This document shows, piece after piece, positions 1 through 11,740 of a stretch of DNA of 64,000 bases. Position numbers and translations under genes: made by a program. The stretch spans positions 124,001 to 188,000 of the forward strand of contig CM070558.1 of assembly GCA_036346405.1 (NCBI GenBank). Direction: 5' to 3'. Each line of letters opens with the position of its first letter. The stretch's first letter is position 1. This DNA comes from Phyllostachys edulis (taxonomy: Eukaryota > Streptophyta > Magnoliopsida > Poales > Poaceae). The notes under the pieces are model-generated. The model made no database searches. It had not been told where the DNA came from and saw only the letters and a list, made by a program, of their open reading frames with translations.

Positions 1-1103
1 TCGATGGAGTCAGCTATGAAGCATATGCCGGTGAAGTCCTTTGTCTTCCCTTTGTTCTTGTCTTGAGAGAGCTCCTCCTCCTTATCCTCCTCGCTCCCAG
101 AGTCCACATCACTCATGGATTGCTCTCCAAAAGCGGCAAGAACCCAGTGAGCGGCCTTCATGAGGTTGGTAGCATCATACTTGGACTTGTTCCCTTGAGA
201 CTTCCTCCAAGTTGCCTTCTCCTCCTCGTGGTTGCCCTTCCCTTTTAGCTTGGGGCAGTTTGCCCGGATATGGTAGAGCTCTCCACACTCATAGCATGTC
301 ACAGGGCCACCTCTCTTCTTATTTCTCGCATTTTTATAGTCCTGTGTGAATTTCTTAGCTAGGAGGGCTAACTCGGCCTCAGGGATACTCTCAAGTTCCT
401 CTTCATGGATTGTAGATAAACCAGCAAGTGAAAATCCAGATAAAGATTCAGAAGACCCATCAGAAGTTCTCTTAAGAGGGTCAGCGACCAAAGCCATGTT
501 CTCTTTCTTAGGATAATCAACTCTCTTGATCTCATGGGTCTTGAGCTTGCTATAGAGCAGCTCCAAAGTAAGATCAGAAAGGTTGATATTTTTCTCAATG
601 GCAGTAGCCTTCATCTCCCACTCCTTGGTGTTGATTGCAGCCAAGAGGTGGATGTCATTCTCAGACTGAGAATACTCAATGTCGACTCCTCTCATCTGAT
701 TGATCACCTTGTTAAAGCGACTGAATACATCATCGATGCTCTCTCCAAGACGCATCTCGAAATTGTTGTATTCACGCATAAAGACCGTTTGGCGCACTTG
801 CTAGATTTGGGGCGAACCCTCATGGTAGGTTTCGAGGGCGTGCCAAATCTCATACGCGGTCTCAAGATTGCAAATTCTGTCATACTCCTGTCTACCAAGC
901 CCAACATATAGAAAATTCTTTGCCTTATGGTTGTTAGCCATGAGAATTTTTGCTTCTGTAGCAACCTGCAAAACGAAGCGGGCTTGAACAACCTCCCATA
1001 TGGCTGGTCCTTCACTCAAGGAAGACACGATGCGATTCTTCCAATAGGCATAGTCGAGCCCATCGAAGATATGCGGCTTGGTGGAGTACTCCTCTATCGC
1101 CAA
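1..1103 (-). pseudogene. Copia gag polyprotein fragment (SIRE-like), one internal stop, cut by the window edge
   Basis: This is the nucleocapsid/gag part of a Ty1-copia retrotransposon, read leftwards from its LTR. It opens with MAIEEYSTKPHIFDGLDYAY, the usual N-terminal gag motif of plant Copia elements, and continues through a UBN2/DUF4219-like region. Further on (about 245-305) the same frame shows a CCHC zinc knuckle of the form CYECGELYHIRANC, which binds RNA. A TAG at 801-803 breaks the frame, yet the same frame stays open on both sides for the rest of the visible length, so this is a point-mutation stop and not a frameshift. Protease, integrase and reverse transcriptase would lie left of the window. 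The primer-binding site and the LTR follow directly at 1140 and 1156. The class is certain; SIRE-like is inferred from the LTR. Confidence 0.9.
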
Positions 1104-1139
1104 GTTCAGTGACCGGTTAAGATTAAGACTGAACTAATC

Positions 1140-1153
1140 GGGCTTTGATACCA
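1140..1153 (-). other. Primer-binding site of the Copia element (initiator Met tRNA type)
   Basis: Read on the minus strand this is TGGTATCAAAGCCC, one base away from the common plant Copia primer site TGGTATCAGAGC that pairs with the 3' end of tRNA-iMet. It sits two bases inside the LTR edge and upstream of the gag start, as expected for the 5' end of a minus-strand element. Confidence 0.85.
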
Positions 1154-1155
1154 CT

Positions 1156-3130
1156 TGTTGGACCGAAAAGGTGACTAGAGGAGAGTGAATAGGAGCACGA
1201 TCTCTTTTTCTCCTAGATTGAATTTAACACTAATTTCACTCCAATAGCTATAAAAGCTATAAAGATCAATATACAAGCACAGTGGAAGACTTGTATTGAA
1301 TCCAATCAAAACCCCGAAACAAATAGACCAAAATTACAAAAACTCAAACCCAAATTAGTTGAGCGGTCAGACCTCCATGTAGTTGGCGGTCTGACCTCCC
1401 CTATGGGCGGTCTGACCTCTCTCTTAAGGATGGTCTGACCTCCAGGCCAATGAACAGTAAAATCAGCCCGAACTCAAAATCACAAATTGGTCTAACTTTT
1501 GATCTACAACTCAAAACTTCACGAAACTTGAAACACACCTTCTCAAGGATGTCAGTAACCTATTCCAATCAATGATCGTGAAGATCCTTGCCAAAGTTCT
1601 GATATTTTTCCGTTTGAGTGAAGGTTGTTCCAAAACCGAGTCAAAACGAAAACATGATCTAGAAACTTGCTCGTGGGTAAGAGATGATCAAGATGATCCT
1701 AGATGGGTTCCCACATGTCACAGCAAGTAAGATCAGGGCCAGAAACCAAAGAAAAACTAAAGAATCAAAGAAAGCTCCAAAATCACAAAATAGATAGCAA
1801 GAAAACAAAGAGACTCATCTTTTGAAACCTTACTTGGATTGATTTGAGATTAATATTGGTTTACAACCACTCCATCCAGGAGGACAAAGACTCAACACAT
1901 AAGCATACAATCAATACAACTCTCTAGAACCCTAATCTCTCCACTCTCCTCTCCCTAAGCACAACTTAGGGTTTCACAATGAAAGGGTTAAGGAGGTGCT
2001 GGCCAGCACCCTCCCCTGTTTATAGTGGAGGCTAGCTTCTAGAAAGAAAGCCCTAATGGGCACCTGTTAAGCCCACACACAAACGGGTTTCACTTGTGCA
2101 CGTATTTTAAAGTGTTATCTTCATCTCCTTTTGACATAAACCGCTTCTCCTTACGCCGTCTTGCGCCGCGGGTTAGCAAAAGGTCACCAAGGCGGTATTT
2201 AGGTGAAGTTATCAAAATACCCCTTCTTGATCATTTTCCAAAGACCGAGTCACATCTTCATGAAGCACTCCCATGCTTCGCCACGTGTAGGTTGATCAAC
2301 GGCTCTCTTCATGTCGGCAAGTCTCTCCCATCCGGCTCCCACCGAAACCACCATGGCACTTGCACCGACCTCCGCGCCGCTTGATCCAACCCGTCGCACC
2401 GAACTACCCGTTCGGTCATCCTTGTCCATTTTACACCATGCTTGAATCCATTGACTTCACCCGGCATTCTCGATTGTTCTGAACCTCAGCTCTCAAGCCT
2501 GGTCCCGATCATCCTTGCTGTTGATCGTCATTGACCTCCAAGCAATCTGCACAACAATAGACCAAGAAATCGTTTTCGGGAACAAGTTTTTCGCAACTTG
2601 ACCCATGTTAGTCAAAACATGCATCATGCAACACATATGCACTGAAACCCATAAACTTGACATAACCAAATAATCATCGCTGCCAAAACGGCTGACGAAT
2701 AAGTCAAAATCGGTCAAACCACCACCCATGGCCACCGATCGCCCCTAGACTCGTTTGATCACACTGCTGATCGGTCCGACCACCACCGAGACTTAGCCAA
2801 ATTTCCTCCCGAAAATCAAACCCATGGAATTTTCAAACGAATAGAACTTTTAACTCGAAGCTCCAAAAATTATGAGACCAAGTGTGGGAGAATCCTCTCT
2901 TGCCTACACCTCTATTTTTGGCCCACCTCCAAAATTGAAAGTCTATTTTGGCCGATCGCATCACGCCCAAAGGCTTGGCCCGACCGCCATCCACTTGACC
3001 TAAGGCATGGCCGGCCCGATCACACACCGGGCCGGCTCGATCACCGAGACCTAATAAAGATAAGAACTTTGCCGAAAACGCGTATTTCGACAAACCTTCA
3101 ATGCCATTGCTAATTGTATCATCATCTTAA
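1156..3130 (-). mobile_element. 5' LTR of the SIRE-like Copia element
   Basis: The left edge TGTTGGACCG is fixed by the adjoining primer-binding site. The right edge is not resolved; 3100-3130 is my estimate, because just beyond it the antisense-ORF locus begins. A minus-strand TATA motif (CTATAAACAG, about 2019-2029) fits transcription towards gag. Bases 1365-1440 hold four spaced copies of the motif GGTCTGACC/GGTCAGACC. The edge phrase with GACTAGAG..GAATAGG recurs at 58569, so that LTR is a relative. No host gene is visible in the interval. Confidence 0.65.
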
Positions 3131-3193
3131 GATCGTGAGTGTATCCCCCTGATATCCACAATTACCTTCTTTCCCCTTAAGGAGTATCTTGTT

Positions 3194-5656
3194 CTATTCA
3201 AAGAGATCATGGCTTTCTTTGGATTGTCTGTTCAAGATCTCTTGGAACTTCTCATTCTTCTGAGTCAAGAGGCGTATCTCTTCGGTCTTCTGTGCCATGA
3301 CCACCGCACTCTCCTCATATCTTTTTTCTACCTTAGATAGTTTTGATATGAGAGCTTGAAGTGCAGATTCAGCATTTTCTTGTTCGGCTTTCGCCAGTAA
3401 ACACTCTCTGTGAAGTAAATAAAGGCATAAGTTATTTATTTTAAGTTAGAATCTTACGACTAAATAATAACTTGCTGTACTTACTTCTCTTTTTCCTCTG
3501 CAAAAGCTTTAATTTCCTCCACCATGTCAATATTGACTCTCCAGCATCTTTTCACAGATGTCATGAGGTCCTGAAGATCTTCCTTGTTAGTTCTGGGAGA
3601 TGAATGTTCCAGAGGAATCTCATCCTCAAAGTTGATCCAAATTGCAGCAGCATTTAATAACTCCTCCGTCAATCAATGTTGATATTCTGCGGCTCCTAAG
3701 ATATTCTATGAGTCAGGATCTATACTGATAAATTTAAAGAAAGATTATCAGGATAGAAATCTTACCAAGGTACGATCGCCTTCATCTTGAGTTTCAATGG
3801 TCTCATGGACCACCTCCTCTGAACGGATGGTCTCATGGACCACATCCTCAGAACGGTTGGTCTCGTGGACCACCTCTTCTGTTCGATCCTCTTAAGGAGA
3901 CCACTCTGTCTGGACCTCCATGTCCAGTGGTGCTTCTTAGGACATCTCAGCAGTTGTCGCCAGGACATCTAGGACCACTTCCTCAGTGGTTCTAGGAGGT
4001 CCTTCCATTAGCAAAATCTCTTCTGCTGGGGATTCTTCTACCACCAGTACAATTGGTGGCGAGTTTTACTCTTGAGCAGTCAGTTGACCTCTCTCCGGGT
4101 CTGACGGCAAATCAAGGCTAAAAGAGAAAAAAAGAGGTTAATCATTTCAAAATCAAAATTATAAAGGTATAATCAAAGAACTTACTCGATTTCAAAGCTA
4201 CTTTCACTAAAGAGCATCCTCATTTACAGTGAAAGTGGGTCTTCTCCTTTGCTCTGACGAAGAAGGAACGAAGGCCAGGGAGGTCTTTGGCCTTGGAACC
4301 CTCTGAAGGGGGACCTCCTCCTCTGATTCTTCTGATGATCCTTCACCCTGGATCACCCCAGCCAAGAAAGTTGATATAGAAGACACTGGCTGGGGGTTAG
4401 AGACGTATTTGGAAATGGAAGTCTTGGCTTTTGTTTTTGATACCTTTCGGGTAGAAGATCTTGGAAGAGTAGGAACTGAGGCGAGAGGTCTTGCAGAAGC
4501 TAATGTTGAGGCAGATAAGGGTTTTGTCTTCTTTGGTGCAACATGAGGTCTAGAGGTAATCCTTGCACTCTATGCCAAAGAAGGGGAAGAGCTCGCACCG
4601 ACATCTGAGATGGGACATTTCTTTGATGTCATCTGTTCAGAAAATATAAAAAATAGACATAAGCAAGTTCACTTCTTATGTTTAATTAATTTCTATGAAT
4701 ACTTACCACCGTATGTAATTCTTCCTCGCTGATAAAGTCGCCCCAATCAAGCTTGGGGGCTACTCATCTAAATCGATTGGTTCCTTTTCTAGAACCCGAT
4801 CATTTAACAAGACCGAGGTCCTAGCTAGGACTTCATCATCTGAGAGAGCTGCAATGCAATAAAAAATTACTTACTTTTTACTATGAAATTCAGTTCAAGT
4901 AAAAAAGATGAGTAAAATTTTACCATTCTCAGGGACGTCACAGTTACAAGATAAAATCTCTTTCTTCTAAAGAGGGAAGATCTTGTTCTTGATGAAGTCG
5001 TGAACGATCTTTCATCCAGATAGATCTTCATTTACCAGGTTACTGATCACCAGGACCACTTTCTTCTCATCTTATGTAAGCTTAATGCCCTTATTAGCAG
5101 CTCGGTTCTTGGTGGACCACTCCGATGGTGCACTACGATTATAAGTAATTCTGCTTTCTTTCAGAACTTTGGAATAAAACTATTCCTTGTTCCATGACTG
5201 GTTGGCATCTTTGGTAACCAAGAAAGGGAACACTCTCTTATTGGCATCTTAAAATTTAAAATAAAAAGAGCCCAAAGCACCAACACCTTTCTTGTTGCGG
5301 ATAATCTGGTAGTAAAACCTAAACAACTGCAGACTAGGGGCTATCCCTAAAAACGCCTCAAACATATGGGCAAAAACACTAAGTACCAGAACTGAATTCG
5401 GTACAAGGTGAATCAACTCAATTCCATAATGGTTGAGAACTTCGATCAAAAAATCACTTTCAGGCAAGCGGAGGCTTGCCCAGAGGTAAGGCACGAAGAG
5501 TACAGTAAAACTAGCCGGAGGGTTTGGTTCAACCTCTCTCCCCGGTGCACGCCACTCGATGAGAGCCTTCTCTGAAAGATGTCCGTCTTGCTCCAGTCCT
5601 TGGAGTTCCTCTGCTATCAGCATCGATGATCTCCATCCCGCCATTTTTTGATTCAA
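3194..5656 (-). pseudogene. Spliced antisense ORF of a Tat-like gypsy retrotransposon (putative gypsy-type transposon domain), decayed
   Basis: A six-exon reading can be followed on the minus strand: about 5656-4924, 4848-4707, 4632-4186, 4117-3766, 3695-3485 and 3407-3194, with GT..AG introns of 60-80 bases. Exon 1 starts MNQKMAGWRSS and contains a segment (HYGIELIHLVPNSVLVLSVF, then EAFLGIAP) matching the family known as 'putative gypsy type transposon' (PF04195). Exon 3 is Ser/Pro/Lys rich, exon 4 carries a threefold 10-residue repeat (EVVHETIRSE), and exon 6 is a Glu/Gln/Lys-rich coiled coil ending in a stop at 3194-3196. At least five in-frame stops in exon 1 and more in exons 2-4 mean it cannot encode a full protein now. 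The phase at the exon 4/5 join does not fit perfectly. The function of this family is unknown. Antisense extra ORFs beside the 3' LTR are known in Tat-lineage gypsy elements, which fits the plus-strand LTR at 5783. Confidence 0.7.
3799..3888 (-). repeat. 30 bp tandem repeat, three copies, inside the antisense ORF
   Basis: The phrase GGTCTCATGGACCAC starts at 3799 and 3829 and recurs with one change (GGTCTCGTGGACCAC) at 3859. In the antisense reading frame each unit encodes ten residues of the type EVVHETIRSE, so the array keeps frame. It is a local expansion within exon 4 of the decayed antisense ORF. Confidence 0.85.
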
Positions 5657-5893
5657 TGGTGGACTGTAGGTTCCTTCTTTTCAAAGGTTCGTGGAGGATG
5701 AAAGGTACACGGTGAAAAGGAAAGTGAAAAGCAACTAGGGTGAAAGCGTGCCTAAGGAGAGGTAAAAATCTGTATATATACCTGATGAGGATATAATAAT
5801 TCTCATTTAATTATTTATCTGTAATATGGATAATAATGATGACATATGGTTCTTAAGTATACCCCTTAATATTCATAAGGGAGAAGCTGGAGG

Positions 5894-6032
5894 TCGTAAG
5901 TCCTTCTACGACTACCCCATAGTTGTAAGTCCTTCTATGACTATGTCTTGATCGTAAGCTCTTCAACGATCAGTTTATGGTTGTAAGCTATTCTACGACC
6001 ACCACCTGGTCGTAAGCTCTTCTACGACCAAT
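5894..6032. repeat. Five 29 bp units, each an imperfect hairpin, in the LTR U3
   Basis: The phrase T(C/T)GTAAG recurs at 5894, 5923, 5952, 5981 and 6010, an exact 29-base period. Within a unit, GTCGTAAG is followed after 5-6 bases by CTACGAC, its near reverse complement, so every unit can form a short stem. The array is about 250-390 bases upstream of the LTR TATA box, where retrotransposon enhancer repeats usually sit. Confidence 0.85.
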
Positions 6033-6284
6033 CTCTAGTCGATGTGGCTTACAGACATGTGGGCCTAATCGACTAGAGAATCTTCCGCACCATATTTAAG
6101 GATATGGGCAGTAAACTACGTGTTATTCTCTAGAATAATGGCACGATTTAACTCCCTGTCATGGTGATAACTGCCTCGCAACGTGGGAACGTTACTACTC
6201 CCACAATAATCTCTAGTAACGGCTCCATAATATGGAACATTAAGACGCCCTTTGGACTGGAAGAACAACAACACACTCCGAGTA

Positions 6285-6294
6285 CTATAAAAGG
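6285..6294 (+). promoter_or_regulatory. TATA box of the Tat-like LTR
   Basis: CTATAAAAGG with a GC-containing flank. It is the best TATA match in this LTR and defines the U3/R boundary about 30 bases downstream. Confidence 0.6.
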
Positions 6295-6536
6295 CAGAAT
6301 CATCAGAAGGATCGGGAGAGAGGAAATCAAGAGCACAAGACGCATCATTCTAGTCTTTCTCTTGATATTGTAATCCAGTATACTCAATACATACACACAG
6401 GAGTAGGGTTATTATTCTCTCATGAGAAGGCCTGAACCGGTATAAAAATCCCCGTGTCTCCCTCTTGTGATTTTGAGCCTAGGGGAACCCCCGAATCAAA
6501 CAATCTTTACGTAAGTTCGGTTCTAAAACACCGACA

Positions 6537-7940
6537 ATACCCTTGGCGTATTTAAAACCCACTACCTCAAGGATGTAATAACTGTGCCTCGATCGGTGGT
6601 GACATGACACATCACATCCGGTCAAGGAGGTTGTTCCACGTGTCAGAAATGTGTAAGAAAAGTAGTTGGAAAGTCTTTTCTTTTTTCAAAAGTTATCTTC
6701 ATCCCATATCCATTACGGGTAAAAGATACAAAATTGCTTGGAGGTTACCTTGATATATGTTTCAAGAGAAGATCACCTGATCATCAAGATTTTTTTCCTT
6801 TCATCAACTTCTTGGAGATTTCACAGAATGAATTGACTTCTTGAAAACCTTGGAAGCATAAAATCCAGGGATTATAACATCAAGATTTTCAAAAAGTCAA
6901 ATTTATTCTATAAAATCTATTTTCTTCATGATCTCTACTATCATGATATATCATCTACTCAAATTGAAGAAGTTTGAGTGGTCTACGATAAAGTGAAGAC
7001 AGGGAAGGAAGAAAGTCTCTGAGAGGATGTTTCTTCTTCTTACCCTTCTAGAGGTTATTTATAAGCTAGTAATTTATGGTGGAATTAAATAAACCAGATG
7101 GATCGAAGTTTAACATACAAGATATTATTAGAGTCTGTTCCTAATAAATCAATGAAGACCAAAAAATATTTACCCCTTCGGGAATTGTTTTCATAAATAT
7201 AATTAATGATCCTGATTCTTGAAAGAAATAATTATTTACAACTTAAGTAAAACTATCTTCTTGACCAAGTCCAATTCTGGTTAAAAAAAACCTCTTCAAG
7301 TAAGTTATTTTCACTTGAAATTGAGGGGCTAGCCGACGAGGATTGTTGACCAGTCAATTATCCAAGTATATCTTTATTCACTTATTAATAAATATTCATG
7401 GTTTTGCTGAGCCCAAGATCAATCAAACAGTCGGAAGGTGGGTCTATAAAGTCTTTCCTTTGACCATCCCTAAAACTCCCTCCGGAGGTCCAACAAGACC
7501 ACCTCGAGGACTTCTCTAAGACCTCCTCAGGGACTTCTCCAAGACGTCTATAAGACCTCTCCCCCGCAGAGGAGGTCCTAGAGGGTAGTTACCCACATGC
7601 GATTGAAGGGACACGAAGATTGGCAAGAAGAGACGCGACGATTGGCGCGAAGAGGCACCACCGTAGTTAACTGCCGACGCTTGTAAAACTATGAATAGTT
7701 TGGCCTGAGTGCCCTTGTAACATAGATTCAGATCCAAACCCTAATCCACATGTATTCACAGCCACTTTCCCTGTAATCAGAGCATACTCTTTGCAATACA
7801 CATTTAACATTTTTTTTAATGAAAATACACATTCACCATTTTAAGTCCCTTGGCAAACAGATACTACTCTCCATATTCTTTTTATTATATTCTTATTTGT
7901 CCGTTCTGTGACGAGAGTCCCAGATGTCGACACTATACTT
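6537..7940. other. No host gene; decayed retrotransposon-like non-coding DNA
   Basis: No ORF here has a recognisable domain. Bases 7480-7600 contain a degenerate run built on AAGACCTCCTC-like words, resembling a run at 32800-32880. TGTCGACA at 7925 could be an LTR terminus, but no partner end with a target duplication was found. I read the stretch as the remains of one or more LTR elements. Confidence 0.4.
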
Positions 7941-9757
7941 GATCACTACTAATCAGTTACCACTATATACTCTATAAGGTTTTGTAAAATAAATCGATTA
8001 TTCTTTTTTCAAAAGAAGAGACAAATAAAAACAATTTTCAGTACAAAAAATATTTACCTTTTGCAGTAAACACAAGACCAAGAGAAATAGTCAAATAACA
8101 ATGATCTCAAAAAAGCAAAAGAGGAGACCACAGTTGAGGGCACAAGTCCCACAAGAATAGAATATTAAACATCAACCAATAAGAATAAAATGTTACTTTT
8201 GAAACTCGAGAAATTATTAAGCGGCAACGATATAAAAGTTAAATGAACTTCAATAAGTTGCAAGTTACAAAGATTAACTCCACTCTCAAATACGTCTACT
8301 ACACTCTTTCCTTTAACAAAGAAAATATTTTTTCTTTGATTACAACATTACTTTGACAACTCAAACAAAAATAGCTTTCAAGACCAAATCACATTAATCA
8401 CTTAAGAACCAATAGAACTTTCCAACATATCGTTTTGCTCGACAAATTTCAGATACGACATAAATCATAAACTGCAAAAGATTACGAATGCAAAACTCGA
8501 AACACTTCATTTGAGCGGTACCACAAAAAACGATCAAATTTACTCTCTTTCTATAAGAATCGACAACACCCTCGCAAGTCACAATCCCTTGCAGACAATC
8601 TTACTAACATCAAGAACAATACACTTTTAAGAAGAATCGTCATAGTACACTCTTCCACTATAAAGCTCTCCAAAAACTCACAAAATCATTCTATACTACT
8701 TTATCATCCCATCCTCAAATTGAGAGTCCACCAAAACTTTACAACCTCACTACAACAACCACTTTATTATAGAGGAGATCTACTACATAAATTAAAAGGT
8801 TCTACCAAAACCATTTCATCAAGGACATGCTATCATCTAACAATTCCACCATCATGTAAACATAAGTCACCTATTTAAATCCCATCAGTTAAACTCTTAG
8901 TGATGTTCAACACAAACTTCAATACACAATGATTGCACTACAACTATCGTTGTTATCGACTGGCTTCATCATGAAATCTAGTTGCTACCTACTTTCCTTT
9001 GCAAATCACATGAATATTTACAAACACATGTTTAACTGTTCCTCCTCATGTTCAAATTTTGGTACAAAATCTGAATAAAACTTCCAAAATCATAGCCTTC
9101 CATCGATCAAAAGTCTCAATGACGCTACAACCAAATTCGTCCAATCATTCTAGCACGAGAATTTGAACCATGACGAGTGGAATCGTATACCCACAACTCC
9201 ACCACCCCACCAAGAGATGGTTCCCTGCGTTAATCGGGTCATCTCATGTCACTACCATCGATGCTAGCCATATTTGACTGATGAGGAGGGAAGGGAGGTG
9301 GAGGCAGAGCACGGGAGAGAGAAGGTAAAGGAGACTGGGGAAATGAGGGAGGCAGTGCTAGTGAGGGCAAAGTCAATGGGGAAGAGGGACCCAGCGAATG
9401 TCGGGATCAACGAGAGGGAGCGCTGCATACGATGGTTGGAGCTACAAGAGGTCTGGTCGAGGACAATGGGGTGGGCGCGGTGGACCGGTGAGTTAGGGAT
9501 TTAGAAGAGGAGGAATTTGAGAGGAAGGATCCACTTATAACAAGCAAATATAATGGTACTTCTTGGGCAAAAATATGTGCCATGTTGGTAGTGGTTAGCA
9601 TGTCATGTCGTAAGTCAGATCCGGCTTGAGGAGTCAATGATCTAAGATGATCCACTTAAATACGTGTAGTGCCAATCGTAAGCCATGCGCCTACCAGTGT
9701 GGCACCTATGTCTCTTGCTGATGACTAGAGTTTAATTTTCCACTTTAATTATCCAGA
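7941..9757. other. No gene seen; AT-rich then GC-rich repeat-like sequence
   Basis: Bases 7941-9240 are AT-rich with only short chance ORFs. Bases 9274-9500 are purine- and GC-rich; the 76-codon frame there is low complexity and matches no family that I know. Nothing marks a promoter, splice pattern or RNA gene. Confidence 0.4.
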
Positions 9758-10369
9758 GTTTGAACTAGGGATGGCAATCGGGCGCGGCGGGTACGGGTAG
9801 TGCTCGCCCATACCCATGCCCGCGACCCCAATTTTCCCCCACGGGCATGCCCGCTGAAGGACGACGGGCGAAGAACCTCGCCCATGCCGCCGCTCATGGC
9901 ATGCCCGCATTCGCGCAAAGCAGACTATCGCCCATGGGTACCCATCGCCCACGGTACCCATCGCCCACTGGCGATCAAAGGCACTATGCAAGCGATCCTC
10001 TTAAACAGCTTTGTCAAGAAACCACTTGAATGCAAAGAAGGAATTTTACGCCATCAAACAAATTTTAGTATGACAATGCAGAAGATAACATTTGAGTACA
10101 AGCACATACATATTGGACATAATCTAATAACAAATGGCAAAGATCTCTTGACTTATTAACATCTACATGATCATGAGAATCATAAATTTGACTATTGCTC
10201 AACAGCTACAAGGTGCCATAGTAATTAGTTAAGAGGAACACATGTTATTAGTTAACCAATGAAATTTGTTATGACAATGTTCACAAGTTAGGAAGGATGG
10301 AAGATTTAGCTCATGGAAGAGGCAAAAGGAACATGGCATTAAATATGCAAAGAAAAAAATTTTGATTGA

Positions 10370-11214
10370 GTCTCAGACGACATACTTGAATTCACGGTCG
10401 AATCGAAAACTCCAATTTCAATATTGTTAAGAGATTTGTCCTTCATATCTCGCAAGTCCGAATAAGTCAAGAACTCAAGAAGGATGTTTTGCAAGTAGTA
10501 AAGCAACAAGGTGATGTGATACCCTTCTTTCAGAGTCAAAATTGCAAGATGGATGGCATCATCAAGCTCCATGTCTTCGTGTATCGCAATGAAACTATAA
10601 ATAAATGCTACATGGTTGAAACCATATATCATTGGAAAAAGATGAACCTTTACAACATAGGTGCCGCTTATATTAATGACAGAGATATACGTAAAAAAAT
10701 ACATATGCAATTTATTTAGGATCGATGGAAGAAAAATATTACCACTAGTAAATCGTAATAAAGATTCTAGTACAATATTAGTGGTAAGCTAGATGAATCC
10801 TCTATGTACCTCTTCTCAAGAAACGCCTTTGCATTGGACTCGTTTTTCCCCATAGTGATGCTTTCCAGAGAAGTATGATCCGAGGGTCAACCTAAGAAAT
10901 AATAAAACAATGAGCCATCCAGAATTTTATTAACTACACCATAATATAGTATGAAAAGTGAAATATTAGTCCAAAAGCTTCATACAAAGAATAGTTGTAT
11001 CTATTACAACTAGATAATTGGTGCCAACAATGAAACGCATTCGGCACGTTGTTATTGAGATACGGATCACCATGTTAATTGAGTCCAAACAATGGCAAGG
11101 AAAATAACAAGATCTCTATCATACAAACTCTTTAAGATACCGATATAAATCGGGTCGTTGTCATCATACCCAAGAATCAACAATGACACACCAAATGGTC
11201 TTACACCACCGCCA
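10370..11214 (-). pseudogene. Captured fragment of a proteasome subunit alpha type-2 gene, introns retained
   Basis: Four blocks on the minus strand match, in order, the C-terminal half of the plant 20S proteasome alpha-2 subunit. Block 1 (11214-11151) reads GGVRPFGVSLLILGYDDNDP. Block 2 (about 10891-10800) begins after an intron-like TTTCTTAG, gives VDP, and then WKAS..GKNESNAKAFLEKRY. Block 3 (about 10582-10524) reads EDMELDDAIHLAILTLKEG. Block 4 (about 10440-10370) reads EGQIS, then after a frameshift NNIEIGV, then in another frame DREFK. Intron-like sequence separates the blocks, so the capture came from genomic DNA and not from a cDNA. Frameshifts and a missing N-terminal half mean it cannot make a working subunit. 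It lies entirely inside the hAT element. The source gene is not in the window. Confidence 0.85.
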
Positions 11215-11279
11215 CAAACAAGTAGGTCATGATTAATACATTGTTGCATCGTATCTATAAGGAGTAAAGAGAGTTCTTC

Positions 11280-11740
11280 AAAGCCACCTACAATCGAGGA
11301 GGAGGCGGCGACGGGAGGGGCGGCGACTGGAGGAGGACGCGATGGCGGACGGAGGAGGGCACGGTGGCGACGGGAGGAGGGCGGCACGGGAGAGGCGGTG
11401 GGACCGAGAGAGGCGACGATCGGGAGGAGGCAGGCACCAGAGGAGATAAGAATCGAGGGGCGGCGATCGAGAGCGGCGACTGGAGGGCGACGACGGGAGG
11501 AGGACGGTGGTGGACGGGAGGAGGCGGCGATCGAGAGGGCGGCGGACCGGGGAGGAGGCGACACGGGAGGAGGCGGTGGACCGAGGAGGACACTGCAGGG
11601 CCGGGAGGAGGCGGCGACGGAGGCGCGGAGAGGCGGCGACTGTGAGAGCTGGATTTGGGAGCCAAAAGAGCGCGGGAGGAGAGGACGACTACGGACAATG
11701 GAGGACGGTTATCACTGGCCGAATGGGTATAAGGCATTGT
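11280..11740. other. GC-rich purine/pyrimidine-biased block inside the hAT element
   Basis: The plus strand is almost all G, A and C with repeated GGGAGGAGGCGGCGAC-like words; the minus strand encodes Pro/Ser/Arg-rich low-complexity frames. It abuts the alpha-2 fragment but does not match that gene, so it may be a second captured 5' exon/UTR, making the cargo chimeric, or a local simple-repeat expansion. The origin cannot be decided from this sequence. Confidence 0.45.

Larger units (their letters stand above)
5783..6536 (+). mobile_element. LTR of a Tat-like Ty3/gypsy element, plus orientation
   Basis: The LTR starts TGATGAGGAT and ends CACCGACA, giving TG..CA termini. A TATA box CTATAAAAGG lies at 6285-6294. 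About 80-240 bases later there are typical gypsy LTR leader phrases (CACACAGGAGTAGGG, ATCCCCGTGTCTCCC). U3 carries a 29 bp palindromic array at 5894-6032. The start is chosen partly by analogy with the solo LTR at 23903-24614, which on its minus strand starts TGACGAGGAT. The gene-like body lies to the left and antisense, as in Tat-lineage elements. I could not confirm a target-site duplication. The plus orientation is well supported; the family name is an inference. Confidence 0.65.

Noticed and set aside
5894..6032. CRISPR-like array (29 bp period, dyad repeats)
   Set aside because: There are no unique spacers, the sequence is plant, and the array lies in an LTR U3.
10339..10710. The 123-codon minus ORF as an intact protein gene
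   Set aside because: Only parts match proteasome alpha-2 exons; the rest is intron translation, inside the hAT element.
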